From assembly GCA_013399695.1 (NCBI GenBank), contig VXAU01004369.1, forward strand, positions 62,001 to 126,000: a stretch of 64,000 nucleotides of DNA. Direction: 5' to 3'. Made by a program: the position numbers and the translations under genes. This DNA is from Formicarius rufipectus. Taxonomy: Eukaryota; Chordata; Aves; Passeriformes; Formicariidae. Below, piece by piece: positions 1-12,154 of this stretch. The notes below the pieces were generated by a model. It was not told the origin of the DNA. It was given only the letters and a program-made list of their open reading frames with translations, and did not search any database. Position 1 is the stretch's first letter. Each line of letters begins with the position of its first letter.

Positions 1-196
1 GCACTGGGACACGGCACTGGGACAGCACTGGGACAGCACTGGGACAGCACTGGGACAGCACTGGGATACGGCACTGGGACAGCACTGGGACACAGCACTG
101 GGACAGTACTGGGACAGCACTGGGACAGCACTGGGACAGTATTGGGACAGTACTGGGACAGCACTGGGACACAGCACTGGGACAGCACTGGGACAC
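1..196. repeat. 11-bp minisatellite at the window edge
   Basis: About 17 head-to-tail copies of the 11-base unit GCACTGGGACA. Some units are extended by two bases (GCACTGGGACACA) and some carry C-to-T changes (GTACTGGGACA, GTATTGGGACA). The array runs off the left edge, so its full length is unknown. Because 11 is not a multiple of three it cannot encode a periodic protein; the open frame crossing it is chance. Confidence 0.95.
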
Positions 197-546
197 TGCC
201 CCATCCCTCCTCTCCAGCCAGCCCTGCCCTCTCTCCCTACCAGAGCCAAAGGCCAAGTCCTGCTCCAACCCCTTGGCAGGAACCCTCAAAGGGTCCCCAG
301 AGGGGTCAGGGTAGCAGCACCTCTCCCAGGCCCCTCCTCCCCAGGTGTGGCTGTGCCAGAGCCAGCACAGAACACACCACAGCTGTCCTGGGGCAGCACA
401 AGACACACGACACTCCAGGGGCTTTTCATCCACAGCCTGGAGACCTTGGCCTGCACCTGCAGGATCCTGCTGATCCTGGGATCTGTGCCCAGAGGAGATG
501 AAGGGCTGACCCCTGCAGCGGCCTGATGCTGCTCTTCATGTCAGAG

Positions 547-806
547 AATCCTAAAATGGGTTGGAATGGATCTTAAAGCCCGCCCAGTGCCTCCCCTGCG
601 ATGGGCAGGGACCCCTTCCACCAGCCCAGGTTGCTCCAAGCCCCGTCCAACCTGGCCTGGGACACTCCCAGGGTTGGGGCAGCCACAGCTTCTCTGCCCA
701 ACCTGTGCCAGGGCTGCCCACCCTCCCAGCCAGGAATCCCTTCCAAATATCCCCTGCCCTCTCTCAGTCTAAACCCACTCCCCCAGTTTCTCTCCTACCA
801 GCAGTG
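547..806 (-). mobile_element. CR1 LINE 3' fragment
   Basis: On the minus strand this is the 3' part of a CR1 element, a non-LTR retrotransposon. The plus strand shows the reversed CR1 tail (GGTTGGAATGGATCTT), then the reversed block around CGATGGGCAGGGACC, CCAACCTGGCCTGGGACAC and GGGGCAGCCACAGCTTCTC. It ends near the reversed region equivalent to CTCTCAGTCTAAACCC. Only about 260 bases remain and no coding part survives, as is usual for 5'-truncated CR1 copies. Confidence 0.9.
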
Positions 807-1033
807 AGCACACAGGGTGGGGGACAGGAAGCACTATGAGTGACACCAATAAATGTGACCTCACCCCAAGCTGCTGCTCCCACAGCACCTCAGCAGCAAG
901 AGAAGGAAATATCCACTATTCTCCCCCATCTTCAGGCTCATGAAAACATGTTTTATTCTGGCTAAAACTGTGTGTGACAGAGCAAAGTCTAACTCAGAAC
1001 TCCCAAAGCCTAAGTCAGATACTAATGCTGCCT

Positions 1034-1099
1034 GGAAAGGGAAAGAGTAAGGGTAAGGGAAATGTTAAGGGCAAGGGTAAGGGAAAGGGAAAGGAAAGA
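1034..1099. repeat. Degenerate TAAGGG/AAAGGG simple repeat
   Basis: A purine-rich run built from mixed AAAGGG, TAAGGG and CAAGGG hexamers, for example GTAAGGGTAAGGG. It resembles the vertebrate telomere hexamer in rhythm but contains no run of perfect TTAGGG units. It is best read as ordinary purine microsatellite DNA. Confidence 0.8.
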
Positions 1100-4000
1100 T
1101 GTCACTAAGCCTAAACCCCCCTGAGTTTCAGCTGCAAGACTATAAACCAGGCATGTGGAAACTCAGTGCCAAAGGCACCACTCACTGGGGACACGTCACC
1201 TCCGACACGATGGCACAACCAGTGTCAAACTTCCTCTGGGGTTTAAACCCCACCAGAACAAACACAAAGTTAAAAATAAAAAAGCACAGGAAGGCAGAAG
1301 CAGTGGCCAGTGAAGGGTTTCTGCTGTTAAGGTGTCACCAAAGAAGGTGGCTGTGGATAAGCTGTGGTGGGAGGCCACAACTGCTGCCCCGAGGACCAAG
1401 GGCCGGACAAGCCCACTGAGACCACAACCACCACCTAAACAAACACGTTCTACAGCCACTGTGCTCTGCAGCTTAAAGACACAGAGAGGTTTTGTCTCAA
1501 CTGGTATTTGTGTTAGAGCCATAAGAGGGTTAAAAGAGAGGGCAAAGTGGTTTGTAAATTCTGCAGGTGTTAAACTTCACGTGTGAGGCTGTGGGAGCCC
1601 AGAGGAATGATCAAAGATCCAGGGGAATAAATCCCAGCCTGCTGTGGCTCCCCAGCCCTGTCAGCTGATGAAAGCATTGCATCTCTTCATCTGTCCAAAG
1701 GACTTCTTTCTGTGCCAAGCAGCCAAACAGGAGCACAGGGGAAAGTGGCCACGTGAACACAGGAATCCAGGCTGGAATGCTGAGGATGGAGGGAGGGGAT
1801 GAAGGGATCAGCGAGGAAACTCCCTGAAAACCCCCCCCAAAAAAACCCCCAGGGAGGGCAAGGCAGGGAGGGAAGCACCACTCTGCAGACAAGTGCTGGC
1901 TCTGAAGCATCCAAAGGCTGGACTGGATCCCTGGAGTCCCCAGAGCTCTGAAGAGAATGGAGTGCTGCTGAGCTGCCCCACTCGGAGCCACAGCAAGTCC
2001 CTTCCCTTAAAGCTCTCCCCTTCCTGCTTCTGCATCGTGTTCTTGGGAGCAAGGTGATAACAGCTGAGTGTTTAATATTCCCAGTTTCCTGGAAAAACCC
2101 TTTCCCTGGGCTATTCCCACCTCGGGTGAAGCAAGAAAAAAATAATCACTTTCAACTAAACAGCTGAAATAAAGTTATTCTTAGCTCAGTGTCCGAGCTG
2201 GTCAATAAACAGAGCCTGGGCAGTAACATGACTCCCTCGGGATGGGGATAAACAGGCACAGCACACACAGCAGCTCAAAAAGCTGAGTCACACAGCTCTG
2301 CCTCTGGAAAATGTGTTTGGGAACAAAGCTCTGCCCCCAGCAGAGCAGTGTGAGCTCCCAGGCTGGGGCAGGGTGGGAAGGAAGGGGTGAATCCCCTTCC
2401 TGAAGCCTCTCCTGTCTCAGGAGGGCTGAGCTGGGCTGTTTCTGGGGTTCCATACGAGGAGGAGAACTGGCCCTGCAGCTCCAGCACATGACCATGACTC
2501 AGGAGCTGCTGCTCCCCTGGCTGTGACCTTGGGGGGAGGACCTGCAGACTGTCAGTGCAGACTGTCAGCCACTCGCCAGGAACACCAGCACAGCCACTGG
2601 GCTCCTGTGTGGGGACAACTCCACCAGCACTGGACACCAGCATGAAGCTGTTCTCCTCTGGAATGTGACCCAGGAAAACACTTCAGAGGAGCAGGAGGGG
2701 AGTGCTGGTGCACAGGCAGCCCTTGGGTGCCTCAGATTGCCTCAAAGGGCTGTTTTCTTGCCCAGTGTGGTGCTGCAGGGGGATCAAACCCCCAGTGCAT
2801 TCCCCAGGTACTTGTGTCTCATTACACCTCAAAAGTCACTGCACTGACGAATGGAGAGCACCAGGCTAAAAACTCCCCCAAAATGCCACCAAACACATAC
2901 CCAAACCATTCACAGGCTGGAAACAGGATAGAGCTGTGGTGAGATCCATCTCCCTCCCAAAAGACCCCCGAACCACCCCCACTCCTCCTGCTGAGCAGGT
3001 ACCTCTGCACAACACTGGGCTTTTCCCAAGCCACTCCCTGACCCAGCTAAAGGCTGAATAAGGACTCAAACCCCCACTGGGCACTCAGAGGAGCACTCAA
3101 GTGTTCTTTTACTAAGGGATCCTATCCCTAAATGTGTAAATTCTTCCAGATTCAAGCCCCTGAGGCCCAAGGCAGCTGCCTGTGGAGACAGGACCACCCC
3201 TGCACGGGGGTTCCTCTGCATTTCGGGATTTAACAACCAGCCTCAGGTCTCCTTCCAGCTGCTCAACAGTTTTCCTCAAGGAAAACCACAAAGGGAATGT
3301 GGGAACTGAAGCTGCTCCTGGGGAGTTTCCTCCTGGGTCAGTGGCCAGGCCAGCAGGAATTTGTCCAGCAGGAACTGAGGGAAGGAATTGCCCTGCAGCA
3401 GCAGAAACCACCCCGGGCTCACACGTGGGGAGTGATGGGGACAGAAAGGACGTGGCTCTTCACTCTGAGCCCTCAGTGATGTGTGGAGTGAGCTCAGTCA
3501 CTGCAACCCAAACAAGGGCACCCAAGCAGTGACACCTCAGCACTCAGCTCGGAGAAAGCAAAGAGGATTAGAATTTAAAGCCTGTGTCTTCATTTCTCCC
3601 TAATGAACTCTGCTCAGGCTGCCCCTCCTCACATCCAGCTCCTTTATTTCCCCCCAGGCTTTGGATTCTGACCGGCCTCGATTTTAATAAAAGTGTTTCA
3701 GCACAAACTCAGTGTTGGCAGAAGCAGCTTTTGCAGCCAAAGGCAACTGCTCCTGCTCCTCCCTTCCAGGGAAAATGGTTACAACTTCCAAAGACTGGAG
3801 ATTCCAGCAGGATTGTGTTTCTCATCTGATCTGAAAAGCTGTATTGGTGCAAGGCAGAGGTAACAGGCTCAGCCAGAGCTCCCAGAGCAGCCCAGAACCC
3901 CCCCAGACACATGGCCAAGGAAAGACTCCTGCTCCATCCAGGCTGTGCCCCAGGAACATCATGGGAATGGGAGGAGGAGGTTCCTGCTCTGTCCTTACAC

Positions 4001-5043
4001 CCTTCCAGAGGCTGCAGCAGAGGAGCTGGAGCAGCTTTTGACCTAAAACGAGTTTCTTGGCAATGGACAAAACCAACCACTTTGTAAGGAAGTCAGAGAG
4101 CTCTGGAGGTGCCCAGGCTGAGCCAGTGCCCCCACCTGCAGCTGCCACACAGGGACCCCCAGCTCCTGCACTGCCCTGGGACACCCCTGAACTGCAGGTA
4201 ACTCAAACTTGTCTTTTTGTCCTTCCTGGTGTCTCTGCAGGCACCAGAACAGTCTTGGGAGCTGCAATGGGGAGAATGTGAGTAACTGGAGTCTGGCAGG
4301 AAAAACTCCAAGGGATGCGAACTATGGAACTCCAGCTCATCTGCAGAGATTACAAATGATGGTGGAGAAACCTGAGTTACTGCACTGATTCACTTCAGCC
4401 TTTCCTACACAGAAGCCTCTCAAATAATGCAGGAAGTATATTCTGCCACTACCCTGTGAATTATCCCAGCTTTAAAAATAGCACAACAGTCATCAAACCA
4501 CTAAATAAGGACAGTTTCCCCCTAAATGCTCCCAGTTTGTATTCCATTTTCCCAATGACACTTCACCTGCAGATCATCCCTCACACTCAGCTCCCTCTGC
4601 TCACACTCACAGCTATGTGGAAAAACATGCACGTTTTTGGCACACACCACATCCAAAGTGCTGAATTTTTTAAGCAGCTCATTTGCAAATTATCCAGAAT
4701 CACTGAAATCAGCTGTAAAAGAGAAAGAGGTGGCTGTTTTATTCTGCTGCCTCCCTAAGTCAGTGCTGCTCCCCTGGAGGTGCATCACAACCTGGAAAAC
4801 ACTGTCCCTGTATATATTGGTGTATATTGCCTGGAATCTTCCAAGTCCCATTAAAATGAGAGATGAAAGGAGCAGAGCTCTGCTCTGACACTGAACAGCT
4901 GGTGCAGATGGAGAGTTTCCACTTCACCACAGAACTGAGCCCAGTTCCAGTGCAAACTCCTGAGGAGGGGCTGGGATGGCACATGGGACAAGGGGTCTGC
5001 ACGTGGGGTTGGTGAGGAAGCAAAGACCAAACAGGGCCTGGGG
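1100..5043. other. Stretch with no supported gene
   Basis: No recognisable repeat or gene is seen. Open frames reach at most about 126 codons, occur on both strands in overlapping frames and carry no domain or plausible start context. The only local oddity is a C-run followed by an A-run near 1830-1855. Confidence 0.5.
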
Positions 5044-5121
5044 CTGCTCAGGGAGCTCATTCAGGGCTGGGACTGCTCAGGGAGCTCATTCAGGGCTGGG
5101 ACTGCTCAGGGAGCTCATTCA
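5044..5121. repeat. 29-bp tandem repeat, about 2.7 copies
   Basis: The unit ACTGCTCAGGGAGCTCATTC plus nine more bases repeats with exact 29-base spacing: ACTGCTCAGG occurs at 5072 and 5101, with a partial first copy from 5044. The copies are nearly identical, so the duplication is recent. It lies in non-coding DNA. Confidence 0.9.
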
Positions 5122-5329
5122 CCCACACAGCTTTCTCCTCAAGCTCTTCCCTCCCAATGCCAGGAACTCCACCAGCTCCAGGGGTCTTGCCTGATTTTAG
5201 GGATTCAGCAAATTGAAGGCCAGTAAAACAAGCAGAGAACCAGCAGGTGGCCCCACCACTGCCCTTCCCCTCACACTGGTCCCAGTCCCTCTCTTCCCAC
5301 AAGCCCAGCCTTCAGCAGAATCCCTTGTG

Positions 5330-5418
5330 TGTGGAAAGTGTCCTGTCCGTGGCAGGGGGTGGAACACGATGAGCTTTAAGGTCCCTTGAAACCCAAACCA
5401 TTTTGGGATTCTGTGATT
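5330..5418 (+). mobile_element. CR1 3' end fragment
   Basis: A short sense-strand CR1 tail: GGCAGGGGGTGGAACACGAT, then AAGGTCCCTTGAAACCCAAA and ATTTTGGGATTCTGTGATT. It ends with the octamer-like ATTCTGTGATT that closes CR1 elements. Only about 90 bases survive. Confidence 0.85.
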
Positions 5419-5783
5419 AAACTCAGCCTTTATAAGGATACAACTGATCCAGGAGGGATCATCCTCCCCGCCTCCATCCTCTGCAGCAGCCTGTCCTGGG
5501 GTACACCACCCATGTCATGACCTGCCCTGGGAAATCTGTAACCACCTTTTTTATGGCTTTGTGTGATTTCAGGTCACACACCTGAGAGGGCAAAGCAGAG
5601 TGAAAAAGGGACAGTGTTTTCCTCCAGGACAGAGGACAGAGCTAGAGGGGGGTTTCTTACTTTAATGTGGAGAATCAGATTCTCACTTAGGGAAGGGATT
5701 GAAGGAAACATGGTTTGCTCTTCCCTGGACAAAGGTGGGTTCTGCAGCTCACACACAGGATGGATGTTCCTGACCTGCTGCAG

Positions 5784-6234
5784 CAGATCCAGAGGAGGCC
5801 ATGGAGAGGCTGCAGGGCTGGAGCCCCTCTGCTCTGGAGCCAGGCTGGGAGAGCTGGGGAGTTCACCTGGAGAAGAGAAGGCTCCAGGGACCCCTGAGAG
5901 CCCCTTCCAGTGCCTAAAGGGGCTCCAGGAGAGGTGGAGAGGGACTGGGGACAAGGGATGGAGGGACAGGACACAGGGAATGGCTTCCCAGTGCCAGAGG
6001 GCAGGGATAGATGGGATATTGGGAAGGAATTGGTGTCTGGGAGGGGGGGCAGCCCTGGCACAGGGTGGGCAGAGCAGCTGTGGCTGCCCCTGGATCCCTG
6101 GGAATGCCCAAGGCCAAGCTGGATGGGGCTGGAGCACCCTGGGCTGGTGGAAGGTGTCCCCACCTGTGGCAGGAGTGGAACTGGATGAGCTTCAAGGTCT
6201 CTCCCAAGCCAAAGCACTCCATGATCCCATGATT
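5784..6234 (+). mobile_element. CR1 3' region, longest copy in the window
   Basis: About 450 bases of sense-strand CR1. It runs from the end of the reverse-transcriptase region (GGAGAAGAGAAGGCTCCAGG) through GGACAGGACACAGGGAATGG, GGGAAGGAATTGGTG and GGCCAAGCTGGATGGGG to the tail AAGGTCTCTCCCAAGCC and CATGATCCCATGATT. Two long overlapping frames here (261 codons plus, 285 codons minus) result from the GC-rich CR1 sequence and are not host genes. Confidence 0.92.
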
Positions 6235-7993
6235 TTCCCCACAGCTCTCCTGGATGTGCCCATCCCTCAGGACAGAGCAAAGGCAACCAGGACAGCCAGT
6301 GTGGGGGAGGAAGGGACCACCCTCCTGCCCTCAGAGCAGCAGCTCTAGCTGAGCACTCCCAGCTCAGCACAGGGGGTGCTGACACCAGGGTCACCTCGAG
6401 CCATGGGGTGCACACATGTCCTCCCAGGGAATGTCCCTTCCCAGAGCCTCTCCTTCCCTGAATCCATCCCCTGGGACGGGCAGTGCTGCCAGGCCGTGGG
6501 GAAGGGCAGTGCCAGTCACTGTGCTGGGGGCTCCCTTGGCCCACAGCCTGGGGGAGGCAGGGGGGCTGCTCATCACCCCATCATTGGGCAAACTGGTGTT
6601 TTCCATAATAAAAGATACTCAAACCCACACCTTGTGTGGTGCCTGTGTGTCCTGGGGGCAGAACTTCAGCACCTGGGAGTGTCCTGGAGTTCACAGAGAG
6701 CCTTTCACTCATCCTATAAAACTTCATCCCATTTTAACAAAAAACATCGACTTTGAGGACAAACATTTGAGCCAGAAACACAACCCCAGTCAGCCCAGAC
6801 CCTGCTCCTCTACTATTTAGGTTTGCAGCTTTCCTCCCATTTTCCTCCTAAACACAACAACAAGCTCCAAAAATTTACCATCCTCTACCTCTGAGGATGT
6901 TTCCATCCTTGGGAATATTCAGAATCCAGGGGGATGTGGCCCAGAGTTCCCTGCTCGAGCTCCTGACGTGGACCTGACCTCCAGGCCTCTTCCAGCCTTC
7001 ACCCATCTGAGCCCAGGGCAGCAACCAGGGAAAATATTCAGGATTTACTGAGTTGCACTGAAATATCCTGCGTATGAAGGGTCTGAATTTGCACAGAGTT
7101 GAAACAACTAAATAAACCAGTGGTTTCTGACAGCTCTGTAAAGAGGGGTCTGTGCAGATCACAGGCACAGCCCCTCCAGGGAGCCCAAGTGGAACTGCTG
7201 CTCCAGCATCCCTGCTGTTCCCATGGAGAGCAGCTCGGTGGGAGCACCAGGCAGGCTGTGGCTCAAACCCTCACCTCTGCAACGTGGCCTTCCCCTCTGC
7301 AGCCACAAGTGGCTCCTGAGGTTATTCCTCAGCTCCCAGCCAGCCACAGCAGTCAGCAGTGGAACCCAGAAATCCCAGGGCTCCATCTCCCCACCTTTTC
7401 TGGCTGCAGGGATGTTTTCTGCCCTCTGTGTTTCCAAACTGCAGGCTGAGTAAAGGCCTGACTTCTGTGCTGACTCTGGGGCTCTATGGGACACATGGTG
7501 TTTGTTTAAAAACTGCCTGTTTTCTGGAGCATGCAAAAAACTCAGCCATGAAACTGCATGGAGCAGAAGGGATTATTGCAGAGGGATTCCAGAGCTGGAA
7601 TTATTAAATAGAAGAAAATGGCAAGTTGCCTCTTATTGTTTTGGCTTCTTATATTACCAATAAAACTGTGATTCAACAAGTGGCAAAGTCTGAAAAGCAT
7701 CAAAATAAAGCCCAGGGCATGTGACTGAGAAAACACACATGGAAAGGTCCTGAAAAAATGATCTGTGGAATTTTAAAACAGCCACACAGAAATTGGATTT
7801 TCTAAACAAAATGCTATTTTGCTCCCTCCCTAAAAAAACCTGCTGGCAACTTTAATGCTGCTTTTGCTCCTCAACTCCCTCCCAAGCCAAACAAAACCCT
7901 CTCTGCTGAGTCCAGCCAGGATGGGCCGAGGGGCCAAGACACCCCCAGAGAGCTTCCCCTTTCCAGATCCCCCTGTTTGCTCCAGGGGAGGGG
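6235..7993. other. Stretch with no supported gene
   Basis: Unique-looking DNA. I see no CR1, LTR or exon signature. Several AATAAA hexamers occur, as expected by chance in AT-rich DNA, and none closes a plausible coding frame. Confidence 0.45.
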
Positions 7994-8066
7994 AGCGAAG
8001 GGAAAGGGGAAGGGAAAGGGGAAGGGAAAGGGAAAGGGAAAGGGAAAGGGAAAGGGAAAGGGATGC
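7994..8066. repeat. (GGGAAA)n polypurine array
   Basis: A pure plus-strand purine tract alternating GGGAAA and GGGGAA units for about 73 bases. Such mirror-symmetric purine runs can form triplex, and the regular GGG runs could support G-quadruplex folding (inference). Lys-Gly, Arg-Glu and Phe-Pro frames appear on the two strands only because of the six-base period. Confidence 0.95.
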
Positions 8067-8172
8067 CAGGCCACAACCCAAAGAGGCAGAGGCCACCTCC
8101 TCTGCCCTGAGCTCCACCCACCTCCTCAGCCTTCTGAGCACAGCTCAGCCCCTACCCCACATCAACACTTCC

Positions 8173-8173
8173 N
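8173..8173. other. Single unknown base (N)
   Basis: One N immediately before the second polypurine array. A lone N at an array edge usually marks an unresolved join, so the flanking array length is not reliable. Confidence 0.9.
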
Positions 8174-8260
8174 GAAAGGGGAAGAGAAAGGGGAAGAGAA
8201 AGGGGAAGAGAAAGGGGAAGAGAAAGGGGAAGAGAAAGGGGAAGAGAAAGGGGAAGAGAA
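8174..8260. repeat. (GAAAGGGGAAGA)n 12-bp polypurine array
   Basis: About 7.25 near-perfect copies of GAAAGGGGAAGA. It is related in composition to the GGGAAA array 107 bases to the left but has a different period. It is bounded on the left by an N, so some copies may be missing. Confidence 0.95.
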
Positions 8261-8401
8261 ATGACCCAGGCAGGCCATGGTCACTCCTGGCAGGAAAACA
8301 CAGCCCTGCCCTGTGGGCACAGCAGAGCAGGGGGACAGGAGAACACCCCAATCAGAGCAGGAGCTCTGGACAAGAGCCTGGAGTGGCAGGACAAGGGGAA
8401 C

Positions 8402-8429
8402 NNNNNNNNNNNNNNNNNNNNNNNNNNNN
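8402..8429. other. Assembly gap (28 N)
   Basis: A run of 28 Ns, with unique sequence on both sides. Together with the N at 8173 it shows that this polypurine neighbourhood was not fully assembled. Confidence 0.99.
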
Positions 8430-9763
8430 CCAGGCCCAGGCCTGACCAGACTCAGTATTTGTGCTGCAATCTCCCCTTTGCACATACACGTGATAAAATT
8501 GCAATGGGTTTTTCTTTCTTGCCTTTCCTTGTTAGGAAAAAAAGGAACGAAAGGCTGTTTCTAGTCCTTCTGAAGTGCACAAACATTAAAACTCATTCAT
8601 CCATCCCTCCAACGTTGTGCCTTCTGAAATCTAACTGCTTCCAGGGTTAAATAATTAGTAAAATTACTTGTGTTAATTGGCATTTGAAGCCACACTGTGC
8701 CTTCCCCACTCTCTTCCTGCAGCTCTGACATCCAACTGCTGCCCCAAATCAGAGGACACCCACCAAGCTGAGCATCCCCACACAAAGGCACCCTGGAGAC
8801 ACCAAGACACAGACATGCTCAACATTTCCAGCCCAGATTTAACCTAATGAGGGAAAAAACAGAGTAATGGATCAAAAATAATGGAATATGTTCCAGGAGG
8901 AAATATTCCCAGCATTATTAACCCAATCAAACCCCTCCTAATCCTATTACAAACCAGAGGGTTCAGCTGCACTTCCAGCAGGTCTCCAACACAAAGGGCA
9001 AAAGCAGATTACACTTCTGGATTTATCAGCTCTTAAATAACTCCCAGTTTCCAATCTCCACCTGCAGTCACAGATCCCTGCAAGCTCAGAATGAGCAAAA
9101 TGCACTGGGACTGTGCTGGGCCAACTGAGCTGGATGTGCAGGGGGAAGCACAAGGGAAGGAGGACAAGAGGTCACTCACTCGACTGCTCAGAAAAATCCC
9201 CCAGAGCACACGGAGCTGGTTCCTTTGGCAGGTCCTTTGCCCTCAGAGCACTATGAAGAGTTGAGTTGTTTACATTTTCTTTATTCTCATTATGTGGTAT
9301 GGACAGGAGATCCAAGAAATGCAACGTGCTGGTTGGAGTGGGAGGACAAACGGGTCACCTCCTCACTTGGCAAGTCCAACACCAACTTCTTCACTTCCCC
9401 TGGGAGAGTTTCATCTTTCCCTCTGTGTCTGCACCACTGACAAGTGATGTCCACCACCATCATCCCTGGATGCTGGAGCACTCCTGCTGGTTGGGACTGC
9501 AGGGAGATCTGCAAAGGCACTGTACCCAAACCAAGGAGTGTCCTGCAGGGATGAGGCTCCATGGGAAACAATTCCCTGCAGCCTTGGGGACTGACTGGAC
9601 CCAGGTGTGCACAGAGATGCTCCTGGACACAGAGAATGATGCACAGGGCATTTGAATGCATGGGATGATGAAATCAGGAGCTCCAGAGGCCATGGAAGTT
9701 CATTATTTGACTTCCTGCAGATTTTTTCTTCCTAGCAAAGCACATGTGGACCCAAATAATGGG
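8430..9763. other. Stretch with no supported gene
   Basis: No recognisable repeat or coding segment. Frames of up to about 129 codons overlap on both strands, near 9270-9690, without splice structure or a recognisable domain. Confidence 0.45.
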
Positions 9764-10006
9764 GAATCATGGAATGTCCTGAGCTGGAAGGGACCCACAA
9801 CAGGGATCTTTGGTCCAACAATCCCACCCTGCCCCTGCTCTGTTGTCCAAACCCTCCTGGAGCTCTGGCAGCCTCGGGGCTGTGCCCACTGCCCTGGGGA
9901 GCCTGGGCAGTGCCCACCATGCTCGGGGGGAAGGACCTTTCCCTGAGATGCCCCCTAACCCTGCCCTGGCACAGCTCCAGCCATTCCCTGGGTCCTGTCC
10001 TGTCCC
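9764..10006 (-). mobile_element. CR1 3' fragment, second subfamily type
   Basis: The reversed tail reads GAATCATGGAATGTCCTGAG and GGAAGGGACCCACAACAGGG. It is followed by TTGTCCAAACCCTCCTGGAG, GCCCTGGGGAGCCTGGGCAG and CAGCTCCAGCCATTCCCTGG. The internal sequence differs from the copies at 547 or 16288 and matches those at 12155 and 49692, so at least two CR1 subfamilies are represented. Confidence 0.9.
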
Positions 10007-12154
10007 AGTTCACAAGGACTTGGGGGAAGATGAGTGTAACACAGGACAACCAGCCCCTGAAGGCACGAGGAGAGACCCAGGAGAACCTTCCCACTCCCCA
10101 GACACCTGACTTTGCACGGGGCACCACGGGTGAGGTGACAATTAAATCACACTCCTCCTTCCCTCCCAATCCCTCAATAAATGTCACTTTATTAAAAGCA
10201 TCTCACACTGGGCCACGGGTGATGGAAGCACTGAACAAACATCATGGTTGTAACAGGATTATTCCAGCTCCTGTAGAAAGGATCCAAGATAATAAAAGAG
10301 AGGCTTGGGGATTGCCTATAAACATGGCACAGATGGCAGGCAGACACACTCCTGGCTCATTCCCAGACCTTAAGGTACCAAGGAATGTCTCCCTGCCATT
10401 ACAAACGCTAATTTAACGATGGTGACATTTTTGAGGACCAGAATGAGACCACAAAACTCCCTTCACTTCAGGCACAGGACCAGATGGTAACAAGTTTCAG
10501 CTGGTACAGCCCATTCTGGATTTAAATGAGCCACCTAAAAGTCAAGGGCTCTGTACACCCAGACCTGCAGGGCTCAGCTCTCCTGCCCTTTGCTTTGCTC
10601 AGTGTATCCCCACCTTTTGGGGCAGGGAGGGATGTCCACCAGCACAGCAGCTCCAGAGGAAGGTCTCCAGAGGAGCCCGGGGGTGCTGAGCTCCTTGGTG
10701 CTCCTGCCATGGGCAGCAGTGCCCTGCTCTCCACAGGAGCTGTGGCTTTCCCTGACTGCCCAGGAAATTCCTGCCAATCTGCTCCAAGAGCGGTCACTCT
10801 GTTCCTACATCATGGGCCTGGACTCAGAGAACCCCTCAGTGGGCACAGCAGAGCCTGCAGGTTTAAAGCTGAGCTGGAGAAAGCCAAGAGTCTTTTCCAA
10901 ACCATTCCCACTGCACGTGTTCCTTGGGATCCTTCACAGCACCCCCATGTCACCAGAGGGATGGAATTGTCTTCTCCTGGTGCCCCAAGCTCCACATGTG
11001 GGGCAGCTGGAGGAGCCCTCTGCCCCTCTGATCACTTCATGGACAGAGGGAAGCTCTGTCCTGCTGCTCCTTCCAAATCCCAGCCTGGCTGCTCTGAAGG
11101 GCTTTCTGGTCATTCCCGTCCCACCAGGGCTGCCCCACTGACCGTGTGGGGCACAGGCAGAGCAGGACAGACCACGAGACTTCAGCTGCTCTGTGTGAAT
11201 GGCTCTGGGAACGTCCTCTGCCTGCTCCAGACTCTGCCACGTCCATCACGGGATGCAAGTGCTCAGGGCACCAGTGCACTGCCAATCCAGGCCCCACCTG
11301 AGCTCTGGAGAACCTTCTCCAAGAGCCAGATCCGAGGAGGAACTTCTCTGCTGCTTTTCCAATGGCTTCTCCTTCCTCTGAAGGCTGAGAAAGCAAATTG
11401 TGGCAAACCAGCCCCTTGTGCAGCCTCAGGCCAGGAGAGGAGGCAGAAGAGCCCTGACCCTCCTGTCCCTGTTGGAACATTGACACAAACCCAGCAGAAA
11501 TAGGAAAAGTTGTGCACTTGGGGCCACCCCATCCCTGCAGCCCCAGAGTCCAGCACCTTCCTGAGAGCAGCATTTCAAGGCCCTGGAATTTGGGAAGGGA
11601 GTGCTGCCTCTCCCTGCCCCTCCTCACCCAGACCCACTGCAGGGCAGCAGGGGCTGCCTGGCAGGAGAGCCCCCAGAGCAGGAGGGACAGGGGGTCCTGC
11701 TCTGCTTCGGGATGCATCAAATGGAAAAGGCAGAGGAGCCAGTGAGAGACCCCAAACCACAGCACCACAGGAGCAGCAGCTTCTGTTGGTTTCAATAAAA
11801 CAAAAGGAAAGGCAACAAGGCACCAAACACACTTGAACCTCACTTTTCTTCCCACAGGAGAGGTTAAATACCCCACACAGCCCCTGCCCCGTGGATCCCA
11901 ATTCTCCCTTGCAGAGCCCCCGGGGGGATGTCCCCACCTCAGCACAGCCCCCCCAGCCCTGAGAAGGGACAGAACTCCCTCTTAGCACTTCTGGAGTTTA
12001 GGTCATTATCTCATGCCCATCGCCTGGGGGGCTCTGGAGAAATCAGGCCAGAGAGGGGGCACTTGTGGAGCCACAGCACTTGTTAATCCTCTGCTGTCCC
12101 TCCAAGCACTGGATTCTGCCCAGGGGAAGGTCTGGAGGGGCCACACCAGCAGCT
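10007..12154. other. Gene-free stretch with long chance frames
   Basis: A 325-codon frame (10526-11503, plus) and a 302-codon frame (11037-11945, minus) overlap here. Both are rich in Ser, Pro, Gly, Leu and Arg, contain no recognisable domain, and oppose each other over 467 bases. The DNA is simply poor in stop codons. No CR1 or tandem repeat is visible. Confidence 0.5.

Noticed and set aside
1034..1099. Interstitial telomere
   Set aside because: No run of TTAGGG is present, only mixed purine hexamers, so it is kept as a simple repeat.
5563..6544. 261- and 285-codon frames
   Set aside because: Most of both lies on the CR1 3' region at 5784-6234, which is untranslated in the element.
10526..11945. 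Overlapping 325-codon (plus) and 302-codon (minus) open frames
   Set aside because: They oppose each other, lack any recognisable domain or promoter, and have the composition of stop-poor GC-rich DNA.
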